Part shown: in pieces, positions 23,880 to 32,078 of the stretch
Layout of the letters: each line of letters opens with the position of its first letter
Position numbering within the stretch: position 1 is the stretch's first letter
Assembly (NCBI RefSeq): GCF_001544755.2
Contig: NZ_FCOF02000054.1
Location: 1-37,966, forward strand
Source: Caballeronia catudaia
GTDB taxonomy: Bacteria; Pseudomonadota; Gammaproteobacteria; Burkholderiales; Burkholderiaceae
DNA length: 37,966 nt
Direction of reading: 5' to 3'
Notes under the pieces: model-generated
The model's database searches: none
The model's input: the letters and a program-made list of their open reading frames with translations, nothing else
What the model was told of the DNA's origin: nothing
Made by a program: the position numbers and the translations under genes

Positions 23880-24683
23880 TTACTGTGCGGCGTCGAGCGC
23901 CTGACGAATTTCAGCGATGAAGCTCGTCAACGACGCGGCCGCGGTGTCCGGCCTCGCGTCCTCGAGCAACTGCACGAGGCGGCTGCCGATGACCACGGCG
24001 TCCGCAACCTCGGCGACGGCGCGTGCTGTTTGAGCATCGCGAATGCCGAAACCGACGCCGACCGGCAGAGGCACATGCGACTTGATGGCCGGGATTTTAC
24101 TCGCGATGCTGGAAACGTCCAGATTTGCCGCGCCGGTCACGCCTTTAAGCGAGACGTAATAGACATAGCCGCTTGCGATCTTGCCCACCGCCGCGATGCG
24201 CTCGTCCGTGGAAGTCGGCGCGAGCAGGAAAATCGGGTCGATGCCCGCCGCGCGCATCGACGCGCCAAAGTCTTCGGCTTCCTCGGGCGGGTAATCCACC
24301 ACTAGCACGCCGTCGACGCCCGCTTCCTTCGCGGCTTTCGCGAAGGCGTCGGCACCCATGCGCTCTATCGGATTCGCGTAGCCCATCAGCACGACGGGCG
24401 TCCTGTCGTCGGATTCGCGGAAGCGCGCGACATCGGCCAGCACGCTTTTGAGTGTCACGCCGCGTGCAAGCGCCCGTTCCGACGAACGCTGGATCACGGG
24501 GCCATCGGCCATCGGATCGGAAAACGGCACACCCAGTTCGATGACGTCCGCGCCGCCCTTGGCCAGCGCGTGCATGAACTCGACGGTCTGTTCCGGATTC
24601 GGGTCGCCCGCCGTGATGAACGGGATCAGCCCTTTCCTGCCCTGCGCGGTCAATGCCGCAAAAGTGTTCTTGATACGGGACAT
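23880..24683 (-). CDS. trpA: Tryptophan synthase alpha subunit
   Basis: 267 residues. Cleaves indole-3-glycerol phosphate to indole and glyceraldehyde phosphate; indole passes to TrpB. The ATG at 24681-24683 (MSRIKNTFAALTAQGRKGLI) matches the family start, and the open frame beyond it is unrelated. Catalytic residues are Glu49 and Asp60 in ELGVPFSDPMADGP, and the phosphate-binding part is visible in VGVGFGIRDAQTARAVAEVA. It is separated from its partner trpB by a DNA methyltransferase gene, an arrangement known in Burkholderia relatives. The alpha and beta subunits form one complex, so co-transcription through the methyltransferase gene is expected. Confidence 0.97.
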   Translation of the reverse strand: MSRIKNTFAALTAQGRKGLIPFITAGDPNPEQTVEFMHALAKGGADVIELGVPFSDPMADGPVIQRSSERALARGVTLKSVLADVARFRESDDRTPVVLMGYANPIERMGADAFAKAAKEAGVDGVLVVDYPPEEAEDFGASMRAAGIDPIFLLAPTSTDERIAAVGKIASGYVYYVSLKGVTGAANLDVSSIASKIPAIKSHVPLPVGVGFGIRDAQTARAVAEVADAVVIGSRLVQLLEDARPDTAAASLTSFIAEIRQALDAAQ

Positions 24684-24755
24684 GAGATTTCTCGCTTCGG
24701 ATTCGTTGGCGTCGATGCTTTTGCGCGCATCTGACGCGATCAGCAACAAAAGGCG

Positions 24756-25634
24756 TTATTCGGCAGCTTGCGCGGTGGCGTCGATCGTGATCAGCGTCTT
24801 GCGCCGCGTGCGTTCCGGTGCTCGCGGGGCGAGCTTCGCAGCCCGCGCCTCGGCGGTCCGTGCTTCGGCGATCGCGCAGTAATCCGCGTTGATCTCGTAA
24901 CCCGTGAACTGCCGGCCATGCCGCGCGCATGCGACGCCCGTCGTGCCACTGCCCATGAAGGGATCGAGCACACGGCCGCCCGGCGGACAACTTGCCAGCA
25001 CCATGCGTTCGACGATCTCGAGCGGCTTCTGCGTCGGATGATCGACCCGCTCTGCGTGCTGCCTGTGCAGACGCGACACGGACCAGACATCTTTCGGGTT
25101 ATAACCGAGTTCGAGCCACTTGCTGCCTTCGAAAATCTTGCGCGAACGCGCCTTTTTCGTTTCTGCGTCGTAAGGGATGCGCACTGGATCGAGATCGAAG
25201 TAGTAATCCTTCGATACTGCGAAATAGCCGATGTTGTCATGCACTGACGTAAATTTACGCGTCGTTCCGCCCATGCTCGGCACGCGCCGGTCCCAGACGA
25301 TCTCGTTGATCATCAAAAGACGGCGTTTCAGGAACACGAACAGTTCGGGCGAATATTGCCACGTGCAAAAAATGTACAGCGAGCCGCTGGACTTGAGCTT
25401 CGGGATCGCCAGATCGAGCCAGCGAAACGTCCACTCCAGGAAAGCGTCGCCAGACAGCATGTCCGAGTCGTTCCCGTAATCCTTGCCCAAACCATAGGGC
25501 GGGTCCGCGACGATCAGGTCGATCGACGCGTCGGGAATGTTTTCGGCATCGGCTAGAAAATCGCGGTTACGGATGTCGCTGCCGGCGCCCTGGAGAGCGC
25601 CGGCGGACAACGGTTCGTCGATGACAGTGCGCAT
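24756..25634 (-). CDS. Orphan site-specific DNA adenine methyltransferase inside the trp operon
   Basis: 292 residues, a beta-class amino-methyltransferase: catalytic motif IV DPPY at 44-47 (VADPPYGLGKDYG) comes first, and the SAM-binding motif I DPFMGSGTTG at 224-233 comes last, preceded by HPTQKP at 199-204. The stretch between them contains the target-recognition region. A basic C-terminal tail (RTRRKTLITI) ends the protein. No restriction endonuclease gene is adjacent, so it is an orphan. It starts 11 bases after trpB and ends 72 bases before trpA, on the same strand. I recall that the B. cenocepacia counterpart was reported to recognise GTWWAC; that is from memory. It likely modifies N6 of adenine and may affect gene expression. 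Confidence 0.9.
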   Translation of the reverse strand: MRTVIDEPLSAGALQGAGSDIRNRDFLADAENIPDASIDLIVADPPYGLGKDYGNDSDMLSGDAFLEWTFRWLDLAIPKLKSSGSLYIFCTWQYSPELFVFLKRRLLMINEIVWDRRVPSMGGTTRKFTSVHDNIGYFAVSKDYYFDLDPVRIPYDAETKKARSRKIFEGSKWLELGYNPKDVWSVSRLHRQHAERVDHPTQKPLEIVERMVLASCPPGGRVLDPFMGSGTTGVACARHGRQFTGYEINADYCAIAEARTAEARAAKLAPRAPERTRRKTLITIDATAQAAE

Positions 25635-25645
25635 CGGCCAGGGGC

Positions 25646-26839
25646 TTAGAACTGGATGCCCGATCGCTCGGCGACCGTATGCATGTCCTTGTCGCCGCGG
25701 CCCGACAGATTGACCAGCAGCACCTTATCGCGCGGCAGCGTCTTCGCGAGCTTCGCACCGTAGGCGAGCGCGTGGCTCGATTCGAGCGCCGGGATGATGC
25801 CCTCGATGCGGCAGCAGTCGTGGAAAGCCTTGAGCGCCTCCTCGTCCGTGATGCCGACGTACTCCGCGCGGCCCGCATCTTTCAGCCACGCGTGCTCGGG
25901 ACCGACGCCCGGATAGTCGAGGCCCGCCGACACCGAATGCGTCTCGATGATCTGGCCGTCCGAATCCTGCAGCAGATACGTGCGGTTGCCGTGCAGCACG
26001 CCGGGGCTGCCGCCCATGAGCGAGGCAGCGTGGCGGCCCGTGTCGATGCCGTCGCCGGCCGCTTCGACGCCGATCAATCTGACGTCTTTATCGTCGATAT
26101 ACGGATAAAAGACGCCCATCGCGTTCGATCCGCCGCCGACGCAAGCGATAACCGCGTCCGGCTGGCGGCCAGCCATTTCGGGCATTTGCACGCGGCATTC
26201 GTCGCCAATCACGCGCTGGAAGTCGCGCACCATCATGGGATACGGATGCGGGCCCGCCACCGTACCGATGATATAGAACGTGTTTTCGACGTTCGTCACC
26301 CAGTCGCGCATGGCTTCATTGAGCGCATCCTTAAGCGTCTTCGATCCGGATTCGACGGGCACGACCGTGGCGCCAAGCAGCTTCATGCGATACACGTTCG
26401 CCGCCTGACGCCTTACGTCCTCCGCGCCCATATACACGACGCACTCCATGCCGAAGCGCGCCGCGATGGTCGCGGTCGCAACACCATGCTGGCCCGCGCC
26501 CGTTTCTGCGATCACGCGCGGCTTGCCCATCTTGCGGGCGAGCAGCGCCTGGCCGATCACGTTGTTGACTTTATGCGCGCCGGTGTGATTCAAGTCTTCG
26601 CGCTTCAGATAAAGCTGCGCGCCGCCGAGCATTTCGCTCCAGCGCTTTGCGTGATAAATGGGCGAAGGACGGCCGACGTAATGCTTGAGCTCGTACTCGT
26701 ATTCGGCCTGGAATTCCGGATCTTTCTGAGCCGTTTCATACGCGACGCGCAATTCATCGAGCGCGTGGATGAGCGTTTCGGAGACGAACACGCCTCCATA
26801 CTGGCCGAAGTGGCCTCTTTCGTCTGGCAAGTTGTACAT
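25646..26839 (-). CDS. trpB: Tryptophan synthase beta subunit
   Basis: 397 residues. Condenses indole with serine to tryptophan using pyridoxal phosphate. The PLP lysine is Lys90 in LNHTGAHKVNN, and the cofactor phosphate site is ACVGGGSNAMGVFYP. The conserved catalytic Glu lies in RVIAETGAGQHGVATATIAA. The start MYNLPDERGHFGQYGG is the standard family start. It follows trpF by 48 bases and is followed by the methyltransferase gene at 11 bases. Confidence 0.98.
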   Translation of the reverse strand: MYNLPDERGHFGQYGGVFVSETLIHALDELRVAYETAQKDPEFQAEYEYELKHYVGRPSPIYHAKRWSEMLGGAQLYLKREDLNHTGAHKVNNVIGQALLARKMGKPRVIAETGAGQHGVATATIAARFGMECVVYMGAEDVRRQAANVYRMKLLGATVVPVESGSKTLKDALNEAMRDWVTNVENTFYIIGTVAGPHPYPMMVRDFQRVIGDECRVQMPEMAGRQPDAVIACVGGGSNAMGVFYPYIDDKDVRLIGVEAAGDGIDTGRHAASLMGGSPGVLHGNRTYLLQDSDGQIIETHSVSAGLDYPGVGPEHAWLKDAGRAEYVGITDEEALKAFHDCCRIEGIIPALESSHALAYGAKLAKTLPRDKVLLVNLSGRGDKDMHTVAERSGIQF

Positions 26840-26887
26840 TGCGTCACTCTCTCGGTTACGCGAGCCGCTAACGGGCCCGCGTTCGAA

Positions 26888-27556
26888 TCATCCGGCGTCC
26901 GCGGCGCGCACTGCGCGCACGAACGCCGCCATTCGGGCGGGATCCTTCACCCCCTTGGCGCCCGGCACCTCGATGCCGCTCGACACATCGACCGCGTACG
27001 GGCGCACACGCCGAATGGCTTCACTGACGTTTTGCGCGTTCAACCCACCACTCAAAACGGCCCGATGCCCGAGATCTGTTGGAATAAGTGACCAATCGAA
27101 TACCTTTCCACCGCCGCCGAAGCCCTCGACGAGTGCGTCGAGCAGAATGCCGCCGGCGGCCTTGAATTCAAGAGACGATTCTATCAAATGGCTTGTCGAC
27201 GCATCAGCCCCAATTCGCAGCGCGCGCCAATAGGATAAACCCGCAATCGCGGCGAGTTCTTCGCACTTTTCGGGCGTTTCATCGCCGTGAAATTGCAGCA
27301 GCGAAAGCGGCACGTTCGACGTGACTTCGCGGATCCACTCAGGCGTCGCGTTCACGAAGAGTCCGACCGCCGACACGAGCGGCGGCACATGACGCGCCAG
27401 TTCGACGGCCTGCGCGACACTCACCGAGCGCGGGCTTGGCGGATAGAACACGAAGCCGACCGCGTCGGCGCCTAGCGCGACAGCGTGCTGCACGTCTTCG
27501 ACGCGCGACAGTCCGCACAGTTTGATGCGGGTGCGATGCAAATCTCGTTCGGTCAT
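26888..27556 (-). CDS. trpF: Phosphoribosylanthranilate isomerase
   Basis: 222 residues, one TIM barrel. Converts N-(5'-phosphoribosyl)anthranilate to the 1-deoxyribulose phosphate in tryptophan synthesis. The general base is Cys14 (RIKLCGLSRVEDV), and the general acid Asp is in PYAVDVSSGIEVPG. The barrel motifs FVFYPPSPRSVS and LLSGGLN-type (VLSGGLNAQNVSEAI) are present. Its ATG overlaps the truA stop codon as ATGA (27553-27556), a sign of translational coupling. Confidence 0.97.
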   Translation of the reverse strand: MTERDLHRTRIKLCGLSRVEDVQHAVALGADAVGFVFYPPSPRSVSVAQAVELARHVPPLVSAVGLFVNATPEWIREVTSNVPLSLLQFHGDETPEKCEELAAIAGLSYWRALRIGADASTSHLIESSLEFKAAGGILLDALVEGFGGGGKVFDWSLIPTDLGHRAVLSGGLNAQNVSEAIRRVRPYAVDVSSGIEVPGAKGVKDPARMAAFVRAVRAADAG

Positions 27557-28356
27557 TTCGGCTCTGCCCAGATTGCACTCCAGGGCATGCTGGCAATGTG
27601 CGGCGGCGGCACCGCGAAGTGTTCAGGATAACCGACCCCGGCCAGGTACAACCCGTCGGGCATGAAGGTCGGCGCGGCGGCGCGGCGGTCGCGGGCGGAG
27701 AGGACGTCGGCCATCCACGACGCGGGATGTCGGCCGCGTCCGATCGCCACGAAGCATCCCATCAGATTGCGCACCATGTGATGCAGAAACGCGTTGGCGC
27801 GAAAGCGGAAGTGTACGAAGTCACCCTGCTCGCGAATGTCGATCTGATAAACGTGCTTCACCGGCGTCTTCGACTGGCAATCGGCGGCGCGGAATGACGA
27901 GAAATCGTGCTCGCCGATGAGGCACGCGACGGAATCGCGCATCGCATCGACGTCGAGCGGCGTATGCACCCAGCCCGCGCGTTTCGCCAGCATGGGTGAA
28001 CGCACCGGATTGACGTACAGAACGTAAAAATAAGTCCGTTCGAAAGCCGCGAAGCGCGCATGGAAATCGTCGGGCATCGGCTTCGCCCACTGCACCGCGA
28101 CCGTCTCCGGCAGGAATGCGTTCGTGCCGCGCACCCACGAAAAATCGGTGCGGTCGAGATCGGTATCGAAATGAACGACCTGGCCGATGCCATGCACGCC
28201 CGTGTCTGTTCGTCCGGCGACCACGGTTGCGAGCGGCGTCTGGGCGAACTCCGCGAGCGCACGCTCCAACTCGTTCTGCACAGTCTTTCCGTGCGGCTGC
28301 GACTGCCAGCCGCAAAACGCCGAGCCGTCGTACTGAATACCTAAAGCAAGCCGCAT
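27553..28356 (-). CDS. truA: tRNA pseudouridine(38-40) synthase
   Basis: 267 residues. Converts uridines 38-40 of the tRNA anticodon arm to pseudouridine. The catalytic Asp51 lies in VVAGRTDTGVHGIGQVVHFD. Other family motifs are LGIQYDGSAFCGWQ and FRFRANAFLHHMVRNLMGC near the end. It starts one base after the fimV stop codon and overlaps trpF by 4 bases, so it is part of one long transcription unit. Confidence 0.97.
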   Translation of the reverse strand: MRLALGIQYDGSAFCGWQSQPHGKTVQNELERALAEFAQTPLATVVAGRTDTGVHGIGQVVHFDTDLDRTDFSWVRGTNAFLPETVAVQWAKPMPDDFHARFAAFERTYFYVLYVNPVRSPMLAKRAGWVHTPLDVDAMRDSVACLIGEHDFSSFRAADCQSKTPVKHVYQIDIREQGDFVHFRFRANAFLHHMVRNLMGCFVAIGRGRHPASWMADVLSARDRRAAAPTFMPDGLYLAGVGYPEHFAVPPPHIASMPWSAIWAEPK

Positions 28357-28357
28357 C

Positions 28358-30412
28358 TCAGGAATGCGGGGCGAGCGTCGACAGAAGCGTGGCCGCCTGC
28401 TGGCGCGTCGCCCGATCGTTCGATTCGATGACTTCCTGCAGCAGGGTGCGCGCGCCGGAAAGATCGCCCAATTCGATGTATTCGGCCGCCAGTTCGAGCT
28501 TGTTGCGCGCGATCGTCGCCAGTTGCGCCGGCGTCAAGGCAGGCAGCGGCTCCGTTGCGCTCGACGCCCGCCCGAGATCGAAGTCGAGGCTGAGCGGTCC
28601 GAAGCGCGTCGCGCCGAGTCCGGCAACCGACGCCGCGCCAGCGGTCCCGGCTTCGATCTGCGCCGCGACAGACTGCGTTTGCGACTGCGAATTCATCGCG
28701 TCTTCGGGCCGGACGAAGGGCTGCGGAACGTGCGGGACGAATGGAACGTGCCCGATCGGCTGACTTGCTGCCGGCGGCGGCTGCAGCGCTGCTGGGCGCG
28801 TCTCCTGCGGCGGCGTTGCCGGTTCCGTGACGGCCGGCGGCTTGATCGTCAACTCCATGCGCGGCGGTAATTCCATTTCGAGCGAGCCCAGCGCCTGAAT
28901 CGCGTCCTGCGGAAATTTCGGCATTGGGAAGCGATGCGGGGCCACGGGTTCTTCGTCCGGTGCGACGCCGGACTTTTCTGCTTCGCGCGCCGCCTGCTCC
29001 TCGATGTCGCGCTGCTCGGCGGCACGCTGTTCGGCGGCTTGTTCTTCGGCGGCGCGCGTCTGGAGTTCGCGCAGCTCGGCCTCGCGCGCGATGATTTCGC
29101 GTGCGGCTGCCTCGCGCGCCAGCTCCTCGCGTTCGGTCACCTGACGCATCTCGGCTTCACGCTGTCCGGCTTCACGTGCGGCCAGATCCCGCTCAAGCGC
29201 CTCCCGTGCGGCGGCTTCCCGCGCGCGGATCTCATGCTCTTCGGCTTCACGCGCCGCAGCCTGGCGCGCTGCGGCTTCGCGCTCCTCGTTCTCCCATTTT
29301 TCGGCCTCGCGCCGGGCCGCCTCGCGCGCAGCGATCTCGCGAGCGTGCGGCTCGTGCGCTTCGGCCTCGCCGACCGGCGCTTCGTGCAACGGCGGAACGA
29401 AGGCGGCATGTCGCGCGGCCGGCGCAGCCGGCGCAAACGGCTCCGCGGGCTTCGCCTCGGTCGCCGCCGGCGGTTCATTCTCGGGGGACGTCACGGGTGC
29501 CCGAGTTGAGTCGGCGCTTTGCGTGCTCGCCGCAGCCGAATTCGACTCCGACTGATCGCGGGCCACAGCTCTGCCTTCGAGAGCGGCAGCGCCGCCCGCT
29601 GCCGCAGCCGCGCGCGCCTTGCGCATCGCGTCGTTGCGCCTGTCGGCGTCGGCTTGAGCTTCTTCGAGGCTCGCGAAGGTCCGCGGTGTGCGATCGACGT
29701 CTTCGGATTTCGCCGCATGCCGCTTGTTGCGCCGCTTCCGGAGCAGCAGGACACCGATCAGCGCGACTACGATGGCAATGACGACCGGTGCCAGGCCAAT
29801 GGTGGCCGGCACCACGCCGCTGCCGCCGGCCGCTGCGGGTGCAGGCGCGCTCGCCGGCGCCTGCACCGTGGGTTCGGCTACAGGCTGCTGCTCCGGCGCG
29901 GACGCGACGTTCGCCGGCGCGCTCGCTTGCGGCTCGACGGCCGAAGCCGCCGACGTTTCCGCCACCGCGCTCTCGGAGGCAGGCGCGGCAGCCGCGGGCG
30001 CTTCGGTCGGCGTGGGCGCTTCGGTCGGCGCGGACGCACCCGGTTGCGCCGCGGGAGTGGACGGCGCCGGCGCGCCGCCCAGCTTGGCCGGCACATTGAG
30101 CACCGCGCCGAGCTTCAGCTTGTTGATATCGTGATTGCCGAACGCCTTCGGATTGGCGTCGAAGAGCGCGCGCGCCGCACGTGCGCGAACATCGCGATCG
30201 TTCGATCCGGTGAGTTCGCCGGCGATATCGCTAAGCGACTGCCCCGGTTTGACCGAGTAGGTCTGTCCGGTCGGGGCAAGAGCCGTCGCATCGCTGGCCT
30301 GGGCGAGCGCATCGCCTGGATTCGCCCAGAACGCCACGCATACGGCGAAACCTGTTGCGACGAACGCCGCACGCGATGACGAAAAGAGGGACCGGCGAGG
30401 TCGTTGGATCAT
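28358..30412 (-). CDS. fimV: FimV/HubP-family polar hub protein
   Basis: 684 residues from the ATG at 30410-30412; the frame is open to 30496 but the product then starts before a normal signal. A signal or membrane segment (AAFVATGFAVCVAFWANPGDALA) leads to a periplasmic LysM-type domain (QTYSVKPGQSLSDIAGEL) that should bind peptidoglycan. Pro/Ala-rich linkers follow, then a membrane helix near 215-235 (VVIAIVVALIGVLLLRKRR). A long Glu/Ala/Arg-rich region with coiled-coil character covers about 370-510 (for example REAEEHEIRAREAAAREALE). The C-terminal FimV_C domain spans about residues 630-680 (LELAAEYIELGDLSGARTLL). FimV proteins mark cell poles and support type IV pilus assembly and motility. 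Confidence 0.92.
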   Translation of the reverse strand: MIQRPRRSLFSSSRAAFVATGFAVCVAFWANPGDALAQASDATALAPTGQTYSVKPGQSLSDIAGELTGSNDRDVRARAARALFDANPKAFGNHDINKLKLGAVLNVPAKLGGAPAPSTPAAQPGASAPTEAPTPTEAPAAAAPASESAVAETSAASAVEPQASAPANVASAPEQQPVAEPTVQAPASAPAPAAAGGSGVVPATIGLAPVVIAIVVALIGVLLLRKRRNKRHAAKSEDVDRTPRTFASLEEAQADADRRNDAMRKARAAAAAGGAAALEGRAVARDQSESNSAAASTQSADSTRAPVTSPENEPPAATEAKPAEPFAPAAPAARHAAFVPPLHEAPVGEAEAHEPHAREIAAREAARREAEKWENEEREAAARQAAAREAEEHEIRAREAAAREALERDLAAREAGQREAEMRQVTEREELAREAAAREIIAREAELRELQTRAAEEQAAEQRAAEQRDIEEQAAREAEKSGVAPDEEPVAPHRFPMPKFPQDAIQALGSLEMELPPRMELTIKPPAVTEPATPPQETRPAALQPPPAASQPIGHVPFVPHVPQPFVRPEDAMNSQSQTQSVAAQIEAGTAGAASVAGLGATRFGPLSLDFDLGRASSATEPLPALTPAQLATIARNKLELAAEYIELGDLSGARTLLQEVIESNDRATRQQAATLLSTLAPHS

Positions 30413-30488
30413 TGAGGCTCCGGGTGCGACAAAAATTGAAACATACGGCGAAACCGTCCGATGAGCACGGTTTTGCAATAAAAGGCAC

Positions 30489-30523
30489 AAAAACAAAAAA
30501 GCGCCGCGGGAGACGCGGCGCTT
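30489..30523 (-). terminator. Intrinsic terminator after asd
   Basis: On the minus strand AAGCGCCGCG (30523-30514) pairs with CGCGGCGCTT (30508-30499) around a 5-base loop and runs into a TTTTTTGTTTTTG tail. It ends asd transcription before fimV. Confidence 0.9.
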
Positions 30524-30560
30524 TCGGGCGTGGCACGCGCTTCCAGGCGCGTAGTTTACT

Positions 30561-31682
30561 TTACTTGTCGAGCAGAATGCGCAGCATGCGGCGCAGCGGT
30601 TCGGCCGCGCCCCACAACAGTTGATCTCCGACCGTGAACGCCGACAGATACTCGCCGCCCATCGCCAGCTTGCGCAGACGTCCGACCGGCACCGTCAGCG
30701 TACCCGTGACGACTGCGGGCGAGAGATCGCGAATCGACGCTTCGCGCTGGTTCGGCACGACCTTCACCCAGTCGTTCGCCGATGCGAGGATGCCGTCCAC
30801 TTCGTCCAGCGGCACGTCCTTCGTGAGCTTGATGGTGAGCGCCTGCGAGTGACAGCGCATCGCGCCGATGCGCACGCACAGGCCGTCGACGGGGATCGAG
30901 CCCGGCGTGCCCATCGCCGGCTTGCCCAGAATCTTGTTGGTTTCCGCGCCGCCCTTCCATTCTTCCTTCGACATGCCGTTGCCGAGATCCTTGTCGATCC
31001 ACGGAATCAGCGAGCCCGCGAGCGGCACGCCGAAATTGTCGACCGGCATGCGCTCGCCGTTCATTGCGGCGAGCACGCGGCGGTCGATATCGAGAATCGC
31101 CGAGGACGGATCGGCCAGATCTTCCTTCGCCGAACCGTAGAGCACGCCCATTTGCTGGAGCAGCTCGCGCATGTTCTGCGCGCCCGCGCCGGAGGCAGCC
31201 TGATACGTCATCGCGGTCGTCCATTCGACGAGGTTCTCGCGGAACAGCCCGCCGAGCGCCATCAGCATGAGGCTGACCGTGCAGTTGCCGCCGATGAAAT
31301 CGCGCCCGCCCTTGACGAGCGAATCCTTGATGACGTTCAGGTTGACGGGATCGAGAATGATGACCGCGTCGTCCTTCATGCGCAGCGCCGAGGCCGCGTC
31401 GATCCAGTAGCCCTTCCAGCCTGCCGCGCGCAGCTTCGGATACACCTCGTTGGTGTAGTCGCCGCCCTGACAGGTGATGATGGCGTCGCACTTTTTCAGG
31501 TCGTCGATGCTCGTTGCGTCTTTGAGCTTCGTCTCGTTTTTAGCGAACGACGGCGCGTTGCCGCCCGCATTGCTGGTGCTGAAAAACACCGGTTCGATCA
31601 AGTCGAAATCGCCTTCCTGCTGCATGCGTTGCATCAGGACGCTGCCGACCATACCGCGCCAACCAACGAGACCTACGTTCAT
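30561..31682 (-). CDS. asd: Aspartate-semialdehyde dehydrogenase
   Basis: 373 residues. Reduces aspartyl phosphate to aspartate semialdehyde, the branch point to lysine/diaminopimelate, threonine and methionine. The ATG at 31680-31682 (MNVGLVGWRGMVGSVLMQRM) carries the NADP-binding GxxGxxG-like segment and follows an AAAGG site. The frame upstream to 31949 is not coding. The active-site cysteine is Cys134 (FIGGNCTVSLMLMALGG) and the His lies in RIGAMRCHSQALTIKL. Closed by a strong terminator. A possible small gene precedes it by 82 bases. Confidence 0.97.
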   Translation of the reverse strand: MNVGLVGWRGMVGSVLMQRMQQEGDFDLIEPVFFSTSNAGGNAPSFAKNETKLKDATSIDDLKKCDAIITCQGGDYTNEVYPKLRAAGWKGYWIDAASALRMKDDAVIILDPVNLNVIKDSLVKGGRDFIGGNCTVSLMLMALGGLFRENLVEWTTAMTYQAASGAGAQNMRELLQQMGVLYGSAKEDLADPSSAILDIDRRVLAAMNGERMPVDNFGVPLAGSLIPWIDKDLGNGMSKEEWKGGAETNKILGKPAMGTPGSIPVDGLCVRIGAMRCHSQALTIKLTKDVPLDEVDGILASANDWVKVVPNQREASIRDLSPAVVTGTLTVPVGRLRKLAMGGEYLSAFTVGDQLLWGAAEPLRRMLRILLDK

Positions 31683-31764
31683 GACTAACCTTTGACAGTG
31701 GACACTTCCCCGCATCTTTACCCGGCGTGACCGCGCGGGGAAGACGCTCGGACACGACGGACGA

Positions 31765-31932
31765 TCAGCGAATCGTGATCGTTTTGGGGGAAATTTTCGT
31801 AATGCGCGCGACTTTGGCCAGGCCGGCCGTGCCAATGATGGCGTCGATGCGCGTGCCGATGGCGAGTTCCGTTGCGACGGCGTTTGAGCCGCGTCCGATG
31901 GAATCCAGAGAGAATTGAGAGTTCTTCGCCAT
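31765..31932 (-). CDS. Putative small protein upstream of asd
   Basis: 55 codons on the minus strand, beginning MAKNSQFSLDSIGRGSNAVA and ending KVARITKISPKTITIR, no family recognised. The frame looks coherent: about 39 of 54 non-start codons end in G or C by my count, and the sequence shows Ala/Ile-rich and Lys/Arg-rich segments like a small basic protein. No convincing ribosome site precedes the ATG. A TATATT (complement of 31941-31946) lies only about 10 bases upstream, which would give an almost leaderless mRNA. The region lies between the leuB terminator and asd, so the transcript would run into asd. A non-coding upstream leader of asd is the alternative. Confidence 0.42.
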   Translation of the reverse strand: MAKNSQFSLDSIGRGSNAVATELAIGTRIDAIIGTAGLAKVARITKISPKTITIR

Positions 31933-32020
31933 GACCAAAGAATATACACGATAACCCGATGTTTTCGTTACGCGCCTGCAGCATGCGTATGAAAATCGTG
32001 CGGATCGTGCACGAACATCG

Positions 32021-32067
32021 GCAAAAAGAGACGATCGGCCGCTTTATTGCTTCGAACGGCCGATCGT
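32021..32067 (-). terminator. Intrinsic terminator after leuB
   Basis: On the minus strand ACGATCGGCCG (32067-32057) pairs perfectly with CGGCCGATCGT (32041-32031) around a 15-base loop, followed by CTCTTTTTGC. It starts 11 bases after the leuB stop codon and closes the leuCDB operon. Confidence 0.8.
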
Positions 32068-32078
32068 CGTTCCAGCGA

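Noticed and set aside
21652..23904. A 750-codon plus-strand open frame across folC and accD
   Set aside because: It is the antisense shadow of two clearly recognised genes; its product is Arg/His/Asp-rich without any domain, as expected from the complement of G+C-rich coding DNA.
25249..25260. Palindrome CGTAAATTTACG
   Set aside because: It lies within the coding sequence of the DNA methyltransferase and has no promoter context; probably chance.
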